Of a stretch of 64,000 nucleotides of DNA, positions 44,833-53,819 are shown piece after piece. Location: NCBI RefSeq assembly GCF_021168555.1, contig NZ_JAJOZS010000004.1, positions 62,001 through 126,000 of the forward strand. The letters run 5' to 3'. Source of the stretch: Stenotrophomonas sp. MMGLT7 (GTDB taxonomy: Bacteria; Pseudomonadota; Gammaproteobacteria; Xanthomonadales; Xanthomonadaceae). The translations under genes and the position numbers were made by a program. The notes under the pieces were generated by a model, which had not been told where the DNA came from, did no database searches, and saw only the letters and a program-made list of their open reading frames with translations. Each line of letters opens with the position of its first letter. Position 1 is the stretch's first letter.

Positions 44833-45413
44833 GAAGTCGGCTTGGCGGAGGGATACCTTCGCATCAACGCGCCGGCGGCGGTTGCGTTGACACGGTCTGG
44901 CGAAGCGTAAGCCGGAAGTGGAAACGGGAGCGCCCCCTCCCGCGAAGCCGCACTGCCGTCCGGAGGAATTTCCCCGTCCTGCCGGAGCTTGCGACAGCAG
45001 CGTTGCGGCATCGCCGGCAACAGCGGGACTCGGACCGTGGGCCGCCATCCGTGATCGTCGTCGCTGCGAACGCGGGGACCCGGCGACTTGCGCGGTGGAA
45101 TCGATCAGCCACGCAGTCTGCCGGTAGCTCCGCCTTTCAAGGCGCAGGCACCGGGTCCCCTCCCGCGCGGGGACGACGAGTTCAATTCTTCCGGACGTGA
45201 GCCCCGCCGCTTCAGCCGACAACGGTCCGATCCTGAGCTTTCTCCGGACCATAGCGCCTGCACGGGGACGGCGAGTCGATACTTCCGGGCATGTGCTGTC
45301 CACTCCGGCTGAAAGCCGCTCCTATCCCGCGTTTTCTCCGGACGGCAGTGCGGGCGACCTCAGGCACGGGTCCTGCCGCCCCCCTGCCAGGCCCTGGCAA
45401 ACGCGGACACGGA
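44833..45413. other. 580-bp intergenic region with repeats, no gene recognised
   Basis: It contains the second GTCCCCGC-type inverted repeat (described separately) and two diverged TTCTCCGGAC motifs near 45240 and 45339. The short frames present show no family resemblance. Confidence 0.5.
45053..45180. repeat. Inverted repeat, GTCCCCGC family, copy 2
   Basis: CGCGGGGACCCGGCGAC near 45071 is mirrored by the GGGTCCCCTCCCGCG region near 45153; GTCGTC and GACGAC flank the ends. It resembles the element at 12473-12556, with a longer centre. Confidence 0.55.
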
Positions 45414-46682
45414 TCAGGCGAAGTACACCGTGGCGGTGGTGCCCGCGCCCTGCACGCTGCGCAGCTCGATGCGCCAGCCGAAGCGCTCGCACAGGCGGCG
45501 CACGATCGAGAGCCCCAGTCCGGTTCCCTGCGGCCGGTTCGGATCGGCGCGATAGAAGGGATCGAACGCCTGTCGCAGCGCCGTGCTGGACATGCCGATG
45601 CCGGTGTCGCTCACGCTCACCTTCCCGGGTGCCACGACGATGCGGATGACGCCCTCGTCGGTGTAGTTGCAGGCATTGCGCAACAGGTTGCCGATCACCA
45701 CGTGCAGTACCCGCGGCGGGGCGTCGAGCACCACCGGCGCGTCGATGTCGGCGTGCAGCCGCACCGGACGGTCGCCCAGCAGCTCGCGGGCGTTGTCGGC
45801 CTCGTACTGCACCACTTCGCCGACGTCGAACAGTTCGCTCTGCGGCGCCACCTCGGCCTCGCGCGCCAGGATCAGGAAGGCGTCGATGATCGCCTCCATG
45901 TCGCGCCCGGCGCGCTGGATGCGCTGCAGGCTGCGGGTCGTGCGCGGCGAAAGCTGGTTGTCGTCCAGGGCCATGTCGCTGGCCACCCGGATCACCGTCA
46001 GCGGCGTGCGCAGCTCATGGCTGGCATCGCGAGTGAAGTTGCGCTCGCGGGTCACGTGCTCGGTGACCCGCTGCGCCAGCGCATGCAGCGACGAAGCCAG
46101 CAGGCGGGTCTCGCCCTGCACGTCGGCAGGCAATCGTTCCGGCGCCAGTTCGTCGGCCTCGGGATGGCGCGGATCCCAGTGCGAGACCCGCCGCGCCAGC
46201 CAGGCCACCGGCGACACCAGCCGCTTGGACACGCGGTAGCCCAGCCAGCTGAGCATGGCGATCGCCAGCAGGATGAACACGATCGGCACCGCGCCGAACC
46301 ACAGGAACAGCCGTTCGACCTGCGGCCGCAGGAACATCAGGTACAGCGTGCCCAGCGCCTGGCGGTCCACCAGCACCACGTTGCCGTCGCCGATCTGGTG
46401 GAAGCCGGGCGGCAGCTGGCGCAGCGAGGCAGGCAGGACCAGGCTCGAGTGCCCGGCCACCACGATGTAGCCGCGCACGTACACCGTGTTGGGCGGCGGC
46501 TGCGCCGGCGAGGCTTCGTAGAGCTGCCAGTAGTGCGCCGCTTCCTCCTGCAGCGCGGCGCGCACCAGGCTGTGGCGCACGATCATCCACACCAGGTAGG
46601 CGGCGACCAGCAGCGCCAGGCTCGCCAGGGCTGCCTGCACGATGAAGGCGATGCGTACTTTGCGCGGCAGGCCGTGCGGCAT
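45414..46682 (-). CDS. Sensor histidine kinase
   Basis: A 422-residue inner-membrane kinase. Transmembrane segments at about 11-34 and 125-148 flank a periplasmic sensor domain of about 90 residues with no recognised fold. A HAMP-like linker leads to NFTRDASHELRTPLTVI with phosphoacceptor His222. Then N-box NLLRNACNYTDEG, G1 VSDTGIGM, F-box PFYR and G2 GTGLGLSIVRRLCERFG. Partner is the response regulator 117 bp upstream. It resembles xanthomonad RaxH-type kinases in wording, but I do not commit to that name. Confidence 0.92.
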   Translation of the reverse strand: MPHGLPRKVRIAFIVQAALASLALLVAAYLVWMIVRHSLVRAALQEEAAHYWQLYEASPAQPPPNTVYVRGYIVVAGHSSLVLPASLRQLPPGFHQIGDGNVVLVDRQALGTLYLMFLRPQVERLFLWFGAVPIVFILLAIAMLSWLGYRVSKRLVSPVAWLARRVSHWDPRHPEADELAPERLPADVQGETRLLASSLHALAQRVTEHVTRERNFTRDASHELRTPLTVIRVASDMALDDNQLSPRTTRSLQRIQRAGRDMEAIIDAFLILAREAEVAPQSELFDVGEVVQYEADNARELLGDRPVRLHADIDAPVVLDAPPRVLHVVIGNLLRNACNYTDEGVIRIVVAPGKVSVSDTGIGMSSTALRQAFDPFYRADPNRPQGTGLGLSIVRRLCERFGWRIELRSVQGAGTTATVYFA

Positions 46683-46798
46683 GGAGGTTCCCGTGATCGG
46701 AGGCCGCGATTATAGGAACGCGCACCGTTAGTTCCGCATCGACGCCGCGGCTGCGCTGTCGCGGCAGTGCGGCCACCGCAGGGGCGGCCGCGCCCGTG

Positions 46799-47512
46799 TC
46801 AGCCCATCGGCTGGGCGATGTCGGCGATGCGGTAGCCGGCGCTCTGCACGGTATGCAGCAGCGGGCGGTCGAACGGCTTGTCGATGATCTTGCGCAGGTT
46901 GTACAGGTGGCTGCGCAGGGTGTCCGAATCGGGCAGGCCGTTGCCCCAGATCTCGCGCTCGATCTCCTGGCGGCTGACCACGCGCGGCGATTCGCGCATC
47001 AGGATGGTCAGCAGGCGCAGGCCGATCGGCGAGAGCTGCAGCTCGGTGCCGGCACGGGTGGCGCGCATGCTCACCGGGTCCAGCACCAGGTCGGCCACCT
47101 TGAGCACCTCGGCACCCACCTGGCGCCGCTCGCGGCGGATCAGGGCGCGCAGGCGCGCCTCCAGCTCCTGGATCGCGAACGGCTTGGTCAGGTAGTCGTC
47201 GGCGCCGAAGCCCAGGCCGGTGAGCTTGTCGTCGAGCGTGTCGCGCGCTGTGAGCATCAGCACCGGGGTGGACTTGCGGGCGTCGTTGCGCAGGCGCCGG
47301 CAGACCTCGATGCCGTCCAGTCGCGGCAGCATCAGGTCCAGGATCACCACGTCGTAGCTGTTTTCCGCTGCCAGCCGGTAGCCGTCAAGGCCATCGCAGG
47401 CATAATCCACCTCGAAACCGCGCCCTTCCAGGTACTCCCCGATCATCTCGGAGATGTTGCGGTTGTCCTCCACGATCAGGACGAGTCCTGACGTTTCCTT
47501 GGTCTGACGCAT
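46799..47512 (-). CDS. OmpR/PhoB-family response regulator
   Basis: A 237-residue two-component regulator. Receiver domain with VLIVEDNRNI (acidic pocket Asp16), phosphoacceptor Asp59 in VVILDLMLPRLDG and KPF at about 110. C-terminal winged helix: QLSPIGLRLLTILMRESPRVVSRQEIEREIW and DTLRSHLYNLRKIIDKPF, HTVQSAGYRIA, the OmpR/PhoB DNA-binding motif. It precedes the kinase gene; targets are unknown. The adjacent MacA-type efflux operon and tesA are candidates by position only. Confidence 0.93.
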   Translation of the reverse strand: MRQTKETSGLVLIVEDNRNISEMIGEYLEGRGFEVDYACDGLDGYRLAAENSYDVVILDLMLPRLDGIEVCRRLRNDARKSTPVLMLTARDTLDDKLTGLGFGADDYLTKPFAIQELEARLRALIRRERRQVGAEVLKVADLVLDPVSMRATRAGTELQLSPIGLRLLTILMRESPRVVSRQEIEREIWGNGLPDSDTLRSHLYNLRKIIDKPFDRPLLHTVQSAGYRIADIAQPMG

Positions 47513-47573
47513 GGAATTTCCTCTGACTTCAGCTTTGTGAAGCTTGCCGGATCGCCGGTCGAGGGGGCGTGAA

Positions 47574-47642
47574 GGTTTGGAATTGGGGATCCGTCAGTGC
47601 GGGAAGGCGCGCCTTTGCGAATCCCAAATCCCCAATCCCCGC
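47574..47642. repeat. GGGATT-type inverted-repeat element, tesA 3' copy
   Basis: TTTGGAATTGGGGAT at 47575 is mirrored by AATCCCAAATCCCCAATCCCC at 47618-47638. It abuts the tesA stop and separates tesA from the regulator gene. Shorter than the other copies. Confidence 0.7.
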
Positions 47643-47644
47643 CG

Positions 47645-48301
47645 TCAAAGCAACGGCTCAAGTACCGGCCAGACGTTGTCCAGCAGCTTCGGCTGCGCGG
47701 CGGCGGTGGGATGCAGGCCATCGGCCTGCATCAGCCCCGGCTGCAGCGCCACGCCCTCCAGCAGGAACGGCAGCAATGCGACGTCGTACTTCTTCGCCAG
47801 TTCCGCATAGCTGGCACGCAGGCGCTGGCGGTAGGCCGGCCCGTAGTTGGGCGGCACGTCGATGCCCAGCAGCAGCACCTTGGCGCCGGCGTCACGGCTG
47901 AGCTGGATCATCTTCTCCAGGTTGCCGTGCAGCTGCGCCGGGGTGAGCCCGCGCAAGGCGTCGTTGCCGCCCAGCTCGATCACCACCACCGAGGGTGTGT
48001 GCCGCGCCAGCAGCCCGGGCAGCCGGGTCAGCGCGCCGGAGGTGGTCTCGCCGCTGATGCTGGCGTTGACTACCGCCGGCGGTGCCTTCATCTGCTGCTT
48101 GAGGCGCTGGCCGAGCAGGTTGACCCAGCCGTCCTGGACAGGGATGTTGTGGGCGGCGCTGAGGCTGTCGCCCACCACCAGCACCGGCCCCTTCGCGGCC
48201 GGCGCGGCCGGACCTTTGGCACAGGCGACGGCCGGCAGCAGCACCCAGCATGCCAGCAACACCCACCATCCCGCGGCGAACCGCCTTCCCTTTCCACGCA
48301 T
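47645..48301 (-). CDS. tesA: Periplasmic SGNH arylesterase/thioesterase TesA
   Basis: A 218-residue exported lysophospholipase/arylesterase (TAP/TesA type). Signal peptide about 1-27 (ACA-KG). Block I LVVGDSLSAA with the nucleophile Ser, block II ISGETTSG, block III IELGGNDALRG, block V QADGLHPTA. Family enzymes hydrolyse acyl-CoA, aryl esters and lysophospholipids. I start at ATG 48301, preceded by GAGGAG at 8 nt; the in-frame ATG at 48316 would lie in the ribosome binding site. It is divergent from the YbbA-like ATPase, as in E. coli. Confidence 0.93.
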   Translation of the reverse strand: MRGKGRRFAAGWWVLLACWVLLPAVACAKGPAAPAAKGPVLVVGDSLSAAHNIPVQDGWVNLLGQRLKQQMKAPPAVVNASISGETTSGALTRLPGLLARHTPSVVVIELGGNDALRGLTPAQLHGNLEKMIQLSRDAGAKVLLLGIDVPPNYGPAYRQRLRASYAELAKKYDVALLPFLLEGVALQPGLMQADGLHPTAAAQPKLLDNVWPVLEPLL

Positions 48302-48314
48302 CCGGAGTCTCCTC

Positions 48315-49022
48315 ATCGACAGTCTGGCCCCCCACACCAGCGTCGCCATCCAGGCAAGCGGCGTCAGCAAATCCGTCAGCGGACCGGAGGGTAAGGTCCA
48401 CATTCTCGACAACGTCGACTTGATCGTCGGTGAAGGCGACAGCATCGCCATCGTCGGCGCCTCCGGCTCGGGCAAGACCACCCTGCTCGGCCTGCTGGCC
48501 GGGCTGGACCTGCCCAGCAGCGGCAGCGTGACCCTGGCCGGCACCGATCTCAACGCCCTCGACGAGGAAGCACGCGCGGCGTTGCGCGCGCAGGCGGTCG
48601 GTTTCGTGTTCCAGAGCTTCCACCTGCTGCCGGCGCTGACCGCCGAGGAGAACGTCGCACTGCCGCTGGAACTGGCCGGGCGCGAAGACCCGGCTCGGGT
48701 GCGCGAGGTGCTGCAGGCAGTGGGCCTGGCGCCGCGGGCGCGGCACTACCCGCGCCAGCTCTCCGGCGGCGAGCAGCAGCGCGTGGCGATCGCGCGCGCG
48801 TTCGTGGCGCGGCCGCGCATCCTGTTCGCCGACGAACCCACCGGCGCGCTCGACCAGAACACCGGCGACCAGGTCAGCGACCTGCTGTTCGCGCTCAACG
48901 CCCAGGCCGGCACCACGCTGGTGCTGGTGACCCACGACATGCGCCTGGCGCGGCGCTGCCGGCATGTCTACCGCATCGACCATGGCCGTTTGCGCCACGA
49001 TCCGCTGGACGACGCGCCATGA
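48315..49022 (+). CDS. YbbA-like ABC transporter ATP-binding protein (non-canonical start)
   Basis: About 235 residues. Walker [12 protein letters not shown]-loop [11 protein letters not shown], signature LSGGEQQR, Walker [13 protein letters not shown] and LVTHD are intact. The sequence resembles YbbA, partner of the YbbP permease gene overlapping at its 3' end. Homologous sequence begins about residue 12 ([12 protein letters not shown]). There is no ATG, GTG or TTG between 48219 and that point. ATC at 48315 (ATC GAC AGT CTG) is placed 7 nt after CGGAG and would read as Met-Asp-Ser-Leu; CTG 48324 or a distant TTG at 48216 are alternatives, as is a sequence error. Confidence 0.8.
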   Translation: MDSLAPHTSVAIQASGVSKSVSGPEGKVHILDNVDLIVGEGDSIAIVGASGSGKTTLLGLLAGLDLPSSGSVTLAGTDLNALDEEARAALRAQAVGFVFQSFHLLPALTAEENVALPLELAGREDPARVREVLQAVGLAPRARHYPRQLSGGEQQRVAIARAFVARPRILFADEPTGALDQNTGDQVSDLLFALNAQAGTTLVLVTHDMRLARRCRHVYRIDHGRLRHDPLDDAP

Positions 49023-51502
49023 ACATCCTGCGCCATGCCGCGCGCTCGCTGCGGCGCGAGTTCCTCGCCGGCGACCTGATGACCGTGTTCGCCGCGCTGG
49101 TGCTGGGCGTGGCGGTGATGACCGCGGTCGGCACGCTGGTGGACCGGGTGCGGCTGGCGCTGACCTCCAGCGCCGCCGAGGTGCTGGGCGGCGACCTGGG
49201 CGTGAGCGGTCGCCAGGACATCCCGCAGGCGTTCGCCGACGAGGCGCAACGGCGCGGCCTGCGCAGCACGCGCATGGTCAGCTTCCCCAGCGTGCTGTTC
49301 CACGGCGAGGCCAGCCAGATGGCCAACATCAAGGCGGTCGGCGACGGCTATCCGCTGCGCGGGCAGCTGCTGGTGGCCGACGACCTCGCCGCGGCCGCCA
49401 GCCAGCCGGCCGGCGCGCCGCCGCGCGGCCAGGCCTATGCCGATCCGCGCCTGCTCGATGCGCTGGGCCTGAAGCCGGGCGAGGACCTGGAGTTCGGCGC
49501 CGGCACGCTCACGGTGACGCGCGTGCTGCGCGCCGAGCCCGACGCCTCCGACGGCCTGCTGCAGATGTCGCCGCCGCTGCTGGTCAACCGCGCCGACGTC
49601 GACGCCGCCGGCCTGCTCGGGCCGGGCAGCCGCGCTTCCTACCGGCTGATGTTCGCCGGCGATGCCACCGCCATCGAGGACCTGCGGCAATGGCTGCAGC
49701 CGCGCAGCGGCGAGTACCGGCTGGTGACGCTGGACAACGCCCAGCGCGGCGTGCGCGGCGCGTTCGACCGCGCCGGCCGCTTCCTGGCGCTGACCGCGCT
49801 GCTGGCGGTGCTGCTGGCCGGCGTGGCCACCGCGCTGGCCGCCAACCGCTTCGCGCTGCGGCGCATCGACAGCGTGGCGGTGCTGCGCTGCCTGGGCGCG
49901 CGCCAGCGCGACATCCTCGGCACCCTGGCGCTGCAGCTGGTGCTGCTGGCGATTCCCGCCTGCGCGCTGGGCGTGGCCCTGGGCATGCTGGCCCAGCTCG
50001 GGCTGGTGCAGGCGCTGGGCAGCCTGATCCCCGACCGCCTGCCGCTGCCGCAGGCCACCCCGGCCCTGGCCGGGGCCGGCATCGGCCTGTTGCTGCTGCT
50101 CGGCTTCGGCCTGCCGCCGCTGCTGCGGCTGCGCAACGTGCCGCCGATGCGGGTGCTCAACCGCAGCTTCGCCACGCTGCCGCCGACCTCGCTGCTGGTG
50201 TACCTGGCGGCGCTGGCGGCGACCGTGGCGCTGGCGGTGTACGCCGCCGGCGATGCGCTGCTGGCGACCTGGGTGCTGGGCGGGCTGGCGGCACTGGCGG
50301 TGGTGGCCGGCGCCCTCGGCGGCGTGCTGCTGATGCTGGTGCGCGCGGTCCAGCACCGCCTGCGCGGTCCGTGGAAGCTGGGCCTGGCCTCGCTGACCCG
50401 GCGCCGCGCACTGAGCGTGGTGCAGCTGGTGGGGCTGTCGCTGTCGCTGTGCGCGCTGTTGCTGCTGGCCGTGGTCGGCCCGGGGCTGCTCGGGCAGTGG
50501 CGCGAGCGCCTGCCCACCGATACGCCGAACTACTTCCTGATGAACATCCAGCCCGAGCAGGCCGATGCGGTGCTGGACACGCTGCGCGGGCTCGACGTGC
50601 CGGCGCCGGCGGTGGAACCGTTCGGCACCGGCCGGCTGGTGGCGATCAACGGCCACCCGCCGCAGCGCATCGACCAGGATCCGGACGACGACGGCGCCGG
50701 CGCCAACCGCCCGGTCAACTTCTCCTGGCGGCACGATTTCCCCGCTGCCAACGAGCTCACCGCCGGCCGCTTCTGGGCGGCGGACAGTACCGCCGCCGAA
50801 GCCTCGGTGGAGGACGGCTGGGCGCAGCGCTACGGGCTCAAGCTGGGCGACCGCATCACCCTGGCGCTGGGCGAGCAGGAACACAGCTTCACCGTCACCT
50901 CGCTACGCAAGGCCGACTGGGACTCGTTCCGGGTCAACTTCTTCCTGCTGCTCAATGCCGGCGCGGTCGGCGATGCGCCATACAACCTGATCTCCAGCTT
51001 CCACCTGCCGTCGTCGCAGGCGACCGAACTGGCCGCGCTGGTGCGGCAGTACCCGAACATCTCGCTGCTGGACATCGACGCGATCCTGCAGCGGGTGCGC
51101 GAGGTGATCGACCGGGTCGGCCAGGCGGTGCAGCTGGTGATGGGCTTCAGCCTGCTGGCCGGGGTGCTGGTGCTGCTGGCGGCGCTGCAGGCCACCGCCG
51201 GCGAGCGTCGCTACGACAGCGCGGTACTGCGTACGCTCGGCGCCCGCAGCGGACAGCTGCGCGGCGCGGTACTGGTGGAGTTCGGCGCGCTCGGGCTGCT
51301 GGCCTCGTTGCTGGCGGTCGCGGCGGCGGCGGCGATCGCCATGGTGGTGTCGCGGCAGGCATTCGAACTGGCGATGGCGCCGCCATGGCCGGCGCTGCTG
51401 CTGGGCGGCGCGGCCGGCGTGGCGCTGAGCGTGCTCGCCGGCTGGTGGGGCACGCGCCGCATCCTCAAGGTGGCGCCGGCGCTGGCACTGCGCGAGAACT
51501 GA
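49019..51502 (+). CDS. YbbP-like ABC transporter permease (FtsX family)
   Basis: An 827-residue inner-membrane permease with about ten transmembrane segments in two FtsX units, separated by large extracytoplasmic loops. LAANRFALRRIDSVAVLRCLGAR and RRYDSAVLRTLGAR are the paired cytoplasmic FtsX signatures. The first loop contains SSAAEVLGGDLGVSGR. E. coli YbbP works with YbbA and the TesA gene is adjacent, so lipid handling at the inner membrane is a reasonable inference. ATGA overlap with the ATPase gene. Confidence 0.9.
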   Translation: MNILRHAARSLRREFLAGDLMTVFAALVLGVAVMTAVGTLVDRVRLALTSSAAEVLGGDLGVSGRQDIPQAFADEAQRRGLRSTRMVSFPSVLFHGEASQMANIKAVGDGYPLRGQLLVADDLAAAASQPAGAPPRGQAYADPRLLDALGLKPGEDLEFGAGTLTVTRVLRAEPDASDGLLQMSPPLLVNRADVDAAGLLGPGSRASYRLMFAGDATAIEDLRQWLQPRSGEYRLVTLDNAQRGVRGAFDRAGRFLALTALLAVLLAGVATALAANRFALRRIDSVAVLRCLGARQRDILGTLALQLVLLAIPACALGVALGMLAQLGLVQALGSLIPDRLPLPQATPALAGAGIGLLLLLGFGLPPLLRLRNVPPMRVLNRSFATLPPTSLLVYLAALAATVALAVYAAGDALLATWVLGGLAALAVVAGALGGVLLMLVRAVQHRLRGPWKLGLASLTRRRALSVVQLVGLSLSLCALLLLAVVGPGLLGQWRERLPTDTPNYFLMNIQPEQADAVLDTLRGLDVPAPAVEPFGTGRLVAINGHPPQRIDQDPDDDGAGANRPVNFSWRHDFPAANELTAGRFWAADSTAAEASVEDGWAQRYGLKLGDRITLALGEQEHSFTVTSLRKADWDSFRVNFFLLLNAGAVGDAPYNLISSFHLPSSQATELAALVRQYPNISLLDIDAILQRVREVIDRVGQAVQLVMGFSLLAGVLVLLAALQATAGERRYDSAVLRTLGARSGQLRGAVLVEFGALGLLASLLAVAAAAAIAMVVSRQAFELAMAPPWPALLLGGAAGVALSVLAGWWGTRRILKVAPALALREN

Positions 51503-51614
51503 TCCGGCGCGACCACCAGCCAAGCCGCGGCCCGCCGGGAAACGGAGGGCCGCACCTCACTGCCGATCGCGCACCGGCCACGGCTGCGCACCTTACCTCG
51601 ACTGCAAACCGCCC

Positions 51615-51968
51615 ATGCCCGGCATCTCCTTTACGTCCTACCTCTATCCGGTGCTGCTGCTGATCGCCAGCAACATCTTCATGACCTTCGCCTGGTACGG
51701 GCACCTCAAGTACCGCAGCGCGCCGCTGCTGGCGGTGATCCTGGCCAGCTGGGGCATCGCCTTCTTCGAGTACTGCCTGCAGGTGCCCGGAAACCGCCTG
51801 GGCAGCGCGGTGTACTCGGCGCCGCAGCTCAAGGGCATCCAGGAAGTGATCACGCTGCTGGTGTTCGCCGGATTCTCGGCGCTGTACCTGGGCCAGCCGC
51901 TGAAATGGAACCACTGGGCGGCGTTCGCGCTGATCCTGGTGGCGGCGCTGCTGATGTTCAAGGAGTAG
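51615..51968 (+). CDS. DUF486-family small membrane protein
   Basis: A 117-residue inner-membrane protein with four hydrophobic segments. LLLIASNIFMTFAWYGHLK, GIAFFEYCLQVPGNR and APQLKGIQEVITLLVFAGFS are the hallmarks of DUF486 (PF04342-like), small-multidrug-resistance/DMT-like. Function unknown. Start at ATG 51615. Confidence 0.85.
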   Translation: MPGISFTSYLYPVLLLIASNIFMTFAWYGHLKYRSAPLLAVILASWGIAFFEYCLQVPGNRLGSAVYSAPQLKGIQEVITLLVFAGFSALYLGQPLKWNHWAAFALILVAALLMFKE

Positions 51969-52018
51969 CGCTGCGGCCAGAGGCCGTGCGGATCCTGTTG
52001 CCCGGGCGAGGAGCTGCA

Positions 52019-52265
52019 GGCTTCCGTCCGCTGGCGCGGCCGGGTTCGTTTCCTTTTGGAAAGCGCAAAAAGAAACGAACCAGAGAAAAACGCTTTTCCT
52101 GCAACGTCAAGGGCCTACGGCTGACGGGTCATCGGGATTTTCCCACTCGCCATCGCTGGCTCGGGCGGAACATGCCCGATCACGGCAGGCCCCCATCCAT
52201 GGGCGGCGCCCTCCGGATCCGGGAAGGTCTTCATCGCTCACGCCTGGCGGACAACAGCAAACCCG
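52019..52265 (+). repeat. 230-bp intergenic repeat, copy C
   Basis: Close to copy A (12624-12855): CTTCCGTCCGCTGGCGCGGC, GGAAAGCGCAAAAAGAAACG, the CCATCCATGGGCGGCGCCCT palindrome and a CTCACG segment with AACAGCAA at the right end. It occupies most of the gap between the DUF486 gene and the DUF6607 gene. Confidence 0.75.
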
Positions 52266-52331
52266 CCCCGCTGTTGCCCGCGCGCTTGCGAAGCGGAGAG
52301 GATTGGGCAGCGGTGCCGTTGCGGCCCTGGT

Positions 52332-53264
52332 TCAGCGCGGCGGCGCCGGCTCCACCCACTGCGCGAACACCGCATCGATCCGCGTGTCCGCGACCGGCTT
52401 GCCGGACTGGATCTCCTCGGCCTGGGTGAACAGCGGGACGATCATCGCCATGCCGTCGAGTTTGGTCTTCAGGTGCACGCCCGGCGGCCGCTCCAGGTAC
52501 CCGGCCCAGCGCGCGCGTACCTTGGCCCAGTAGCCGGCGGTCGCTTTCCAGTAGCCGTAGGCCGGCTCGAAGTCGACGCTGGTGGTCTTGATGTAGTCGT
52601 TGAAGCCGAACTCGCGGGCGATGCTCTCCTGGCTGCCGTCGGGCTTGCGCAGCACCTTGGTGTTGAACTGCTCGTGGGTCCAGCCGTTGGGCGTGAGCGT
52701 GTGGCGATTGATCACCGCCAGCGCGTTGTAGTCGCTGCGACGGGTGTACTCGCGGCGCGGCAGCGGCCGCCAGCTCAGGTCGCTGGTCCAGCTCGGGTGG
52801 CCTTCGGCATAGTCCCAGCGGCCGGTGCCGCAGTAGCGTGGGGCATCGCTGACCTCGAACACGCACTGGGTCCACGCCCCCCTGGTCTGCGCGGCGGGGA
52901 TCTCGCGCACATGCCAGGTCTGCTCGGCGTCGAACTCGAAACGCCGTGGCGCCTCGTAGGTCCAGTCCTGCCGCCAGTGCTTGGTGACGTGGCCGCTCCT
53001 GGGGTCGACCAGCAGGTGCTGCAGCACGATCCTCGCCGGCGTGTCCTCGACCACGACCACCACCTCGCTGCCGCCGCTGCGCATGGCCGGGGCGCGTTCG
53101 TAGCCGGGCTTGAGCAGAACCGTCTCGTCGAAGGCGAAATCGACGTCGTACTCGCCCTGCATGGCGAGGATGGACTGGCGGTCGCGCTGCGGGCCGGCCT
53201 GCTGCGCCTGAGCCGCGCCCGACGACGCCAGGACGAGGGAAACGATGGCTACCTGGAATCTCAT
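52332..53264 (-). CDS. DUF6607 family exported protein
   Basis: A 310-residue exported protein. Signal peptide about 1-20 (AQA-QQ), then a mature domain rich in aromatic residues: RQSILAMQGEYDVDFAFDETVLL, HWRQDWTYEAPRRFEFDAEQTW, YCGTGRWDYAEGHPSWTSDLSWRP, RREYTRRSDYNALAVINRH and EFGFNDYIKTT. I recall this family beside hemP in Xanthomonadaceae, without a described activity. Start at ATG 53264; a longer frame exists upstream. An intrinsic terminator precedes it, so it may depend on readthrough from hemP or on its own promoter. Confidence 0.8.
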   Translation of the reverse strand: MRFQVAIVSLVLASSGAAQAQQAGPQRDRQSILAMQGEYDVDFAFDETVLLKPGYERAPAMRSGGSEVVVVVEDTPARIVLQHLLVDPRSGHVTKHWRQDWTYEAPRRFEFDAEQTWHVREIPAAQTRGAWTQCVFEVSDAPRYCGTGRWDYAEGHPSWTSDLSWRPLPRREYTRRSDYNALAVINRHTLTPNGWTHEQFNTKVLRKPDGSQESIAREFGFNDYIKTTSVDFEPAYGYWKATAGYWAKVRARWAGYLERPPGVHLKTKLDGMAMIVPLFTQAEEIQSGKPVADTRIDAVFAQWVEPAPPR

Positions 53265-53433
53265 GGTCGCTCTCTTGGTGGTGGGGGTCTTCGGTGCTGC
53301 GGGAAGGGGAACATCGCCGGAGCCGCCCGCCGAACGGTATCGGCGGCGTGCCGGCCGGCGGCGCGGACGCCGGGCGAACCGCGCCACGCCGCATGGGAAA
53401 CGACAGGGCGAGACGGGCCCCGATCCCTGCGGA

Positions 53434-53478
53434 CAAACAAAACCCCCGGCACCGGCGCGACTGGTCGTCGCGGCCGGG
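53434..53478 (-). terminator. Intrinsic terminator downstream of hemP
   Basis: On the minus strand a bulged stem (CCCGGC...GCCGGGGG with an inner GCGAC/GTCGC) is followed by TTTTGTTTG. It lies 84 nt after the hemP stop and before the DUF6607 gene, so it would attenuate or end the hemP transcript. Confidence 0.6.
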
Positions 53479-53561
53479 ATACCGAGGGGGAGAGAGTAGG
53501 AGCAGGCAGGCCTGGCCTCGCGCGCCGTGCGCGGGTCAGGGGATGGCGCGTTGCCGCGCGC

Positions 53562-53759
53562 TCACTTGGTCAGGATGAGCTTGTCGTTGCTGGTGTGGCG
53601 CAGGCGGTAGACGCGGTCGCCGTGCTGGATCAGCACCTCGCGGCGGCCCTTGAGCAGCGCCTCGCTGTCGAGCACCTCCTCGGCCGGCACCACCCGCGGC
53701 GCGGGACGGTTGCGCAGGGTCAGGACTTCGGGGCGAAGCAGAACGGGTTGTGCGGACAT
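53562..53759 (-). CDS. hemP: Hemin uptake protein HemP
   Basis: A 65-residue cytosolic protein of the HemP/HmuP family (PF10636-like). SEALLKGRREVLIQHGDRVYRLRHTSNDKLILTK is the defining C-terminal part, with the tyrosine-arginine-leucine block. HmuP acts as a co-activator of haem-uptake gene expression in Bradyrhizobium and relatives. The Fur box and promoter directly upstream show iron control. A haem receptor gene is not in this window. Confidence 0.9.
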   Translation of the reverse strand: MSAQPVLLRPEVLTLRNRPAPRVVPAEEVLDSEALLKGRREVLIQHGDRVYRLRHTSNDKLILTK

Positions 53760-53791
53760 CGTCGGGTCTCCATGCGTCTCGTTGGCAACAG

Positions 53792-53819
53792 ATGATAATG
53801 ATTCTCAGTGCATTGGCAA
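53792..53819 (-). promoter_or_regulatory. hemP promoter with overlapping Fur box
   Basis: On the minus strand TTGCCA (53819-53814), a 16-nt spacer and TATCAT (53797-53792) form a sigma-70 promoter. GATAATGATTCTCA (53794-53807, + strand) is a strong half and core of a Fur box, covering the spacer and -10, so ferric-Fur would block polymerase. The hemP ATG at 53759 lies about 25 nt past the expected start. Confidence 0.85.

Noticed and set aside
45414-47512. Naming the two-component pair raxH/raxR
   Set aside because: The wording is reminiscent, but I cannot separate it from other OmpR-class pairs without an alignment.
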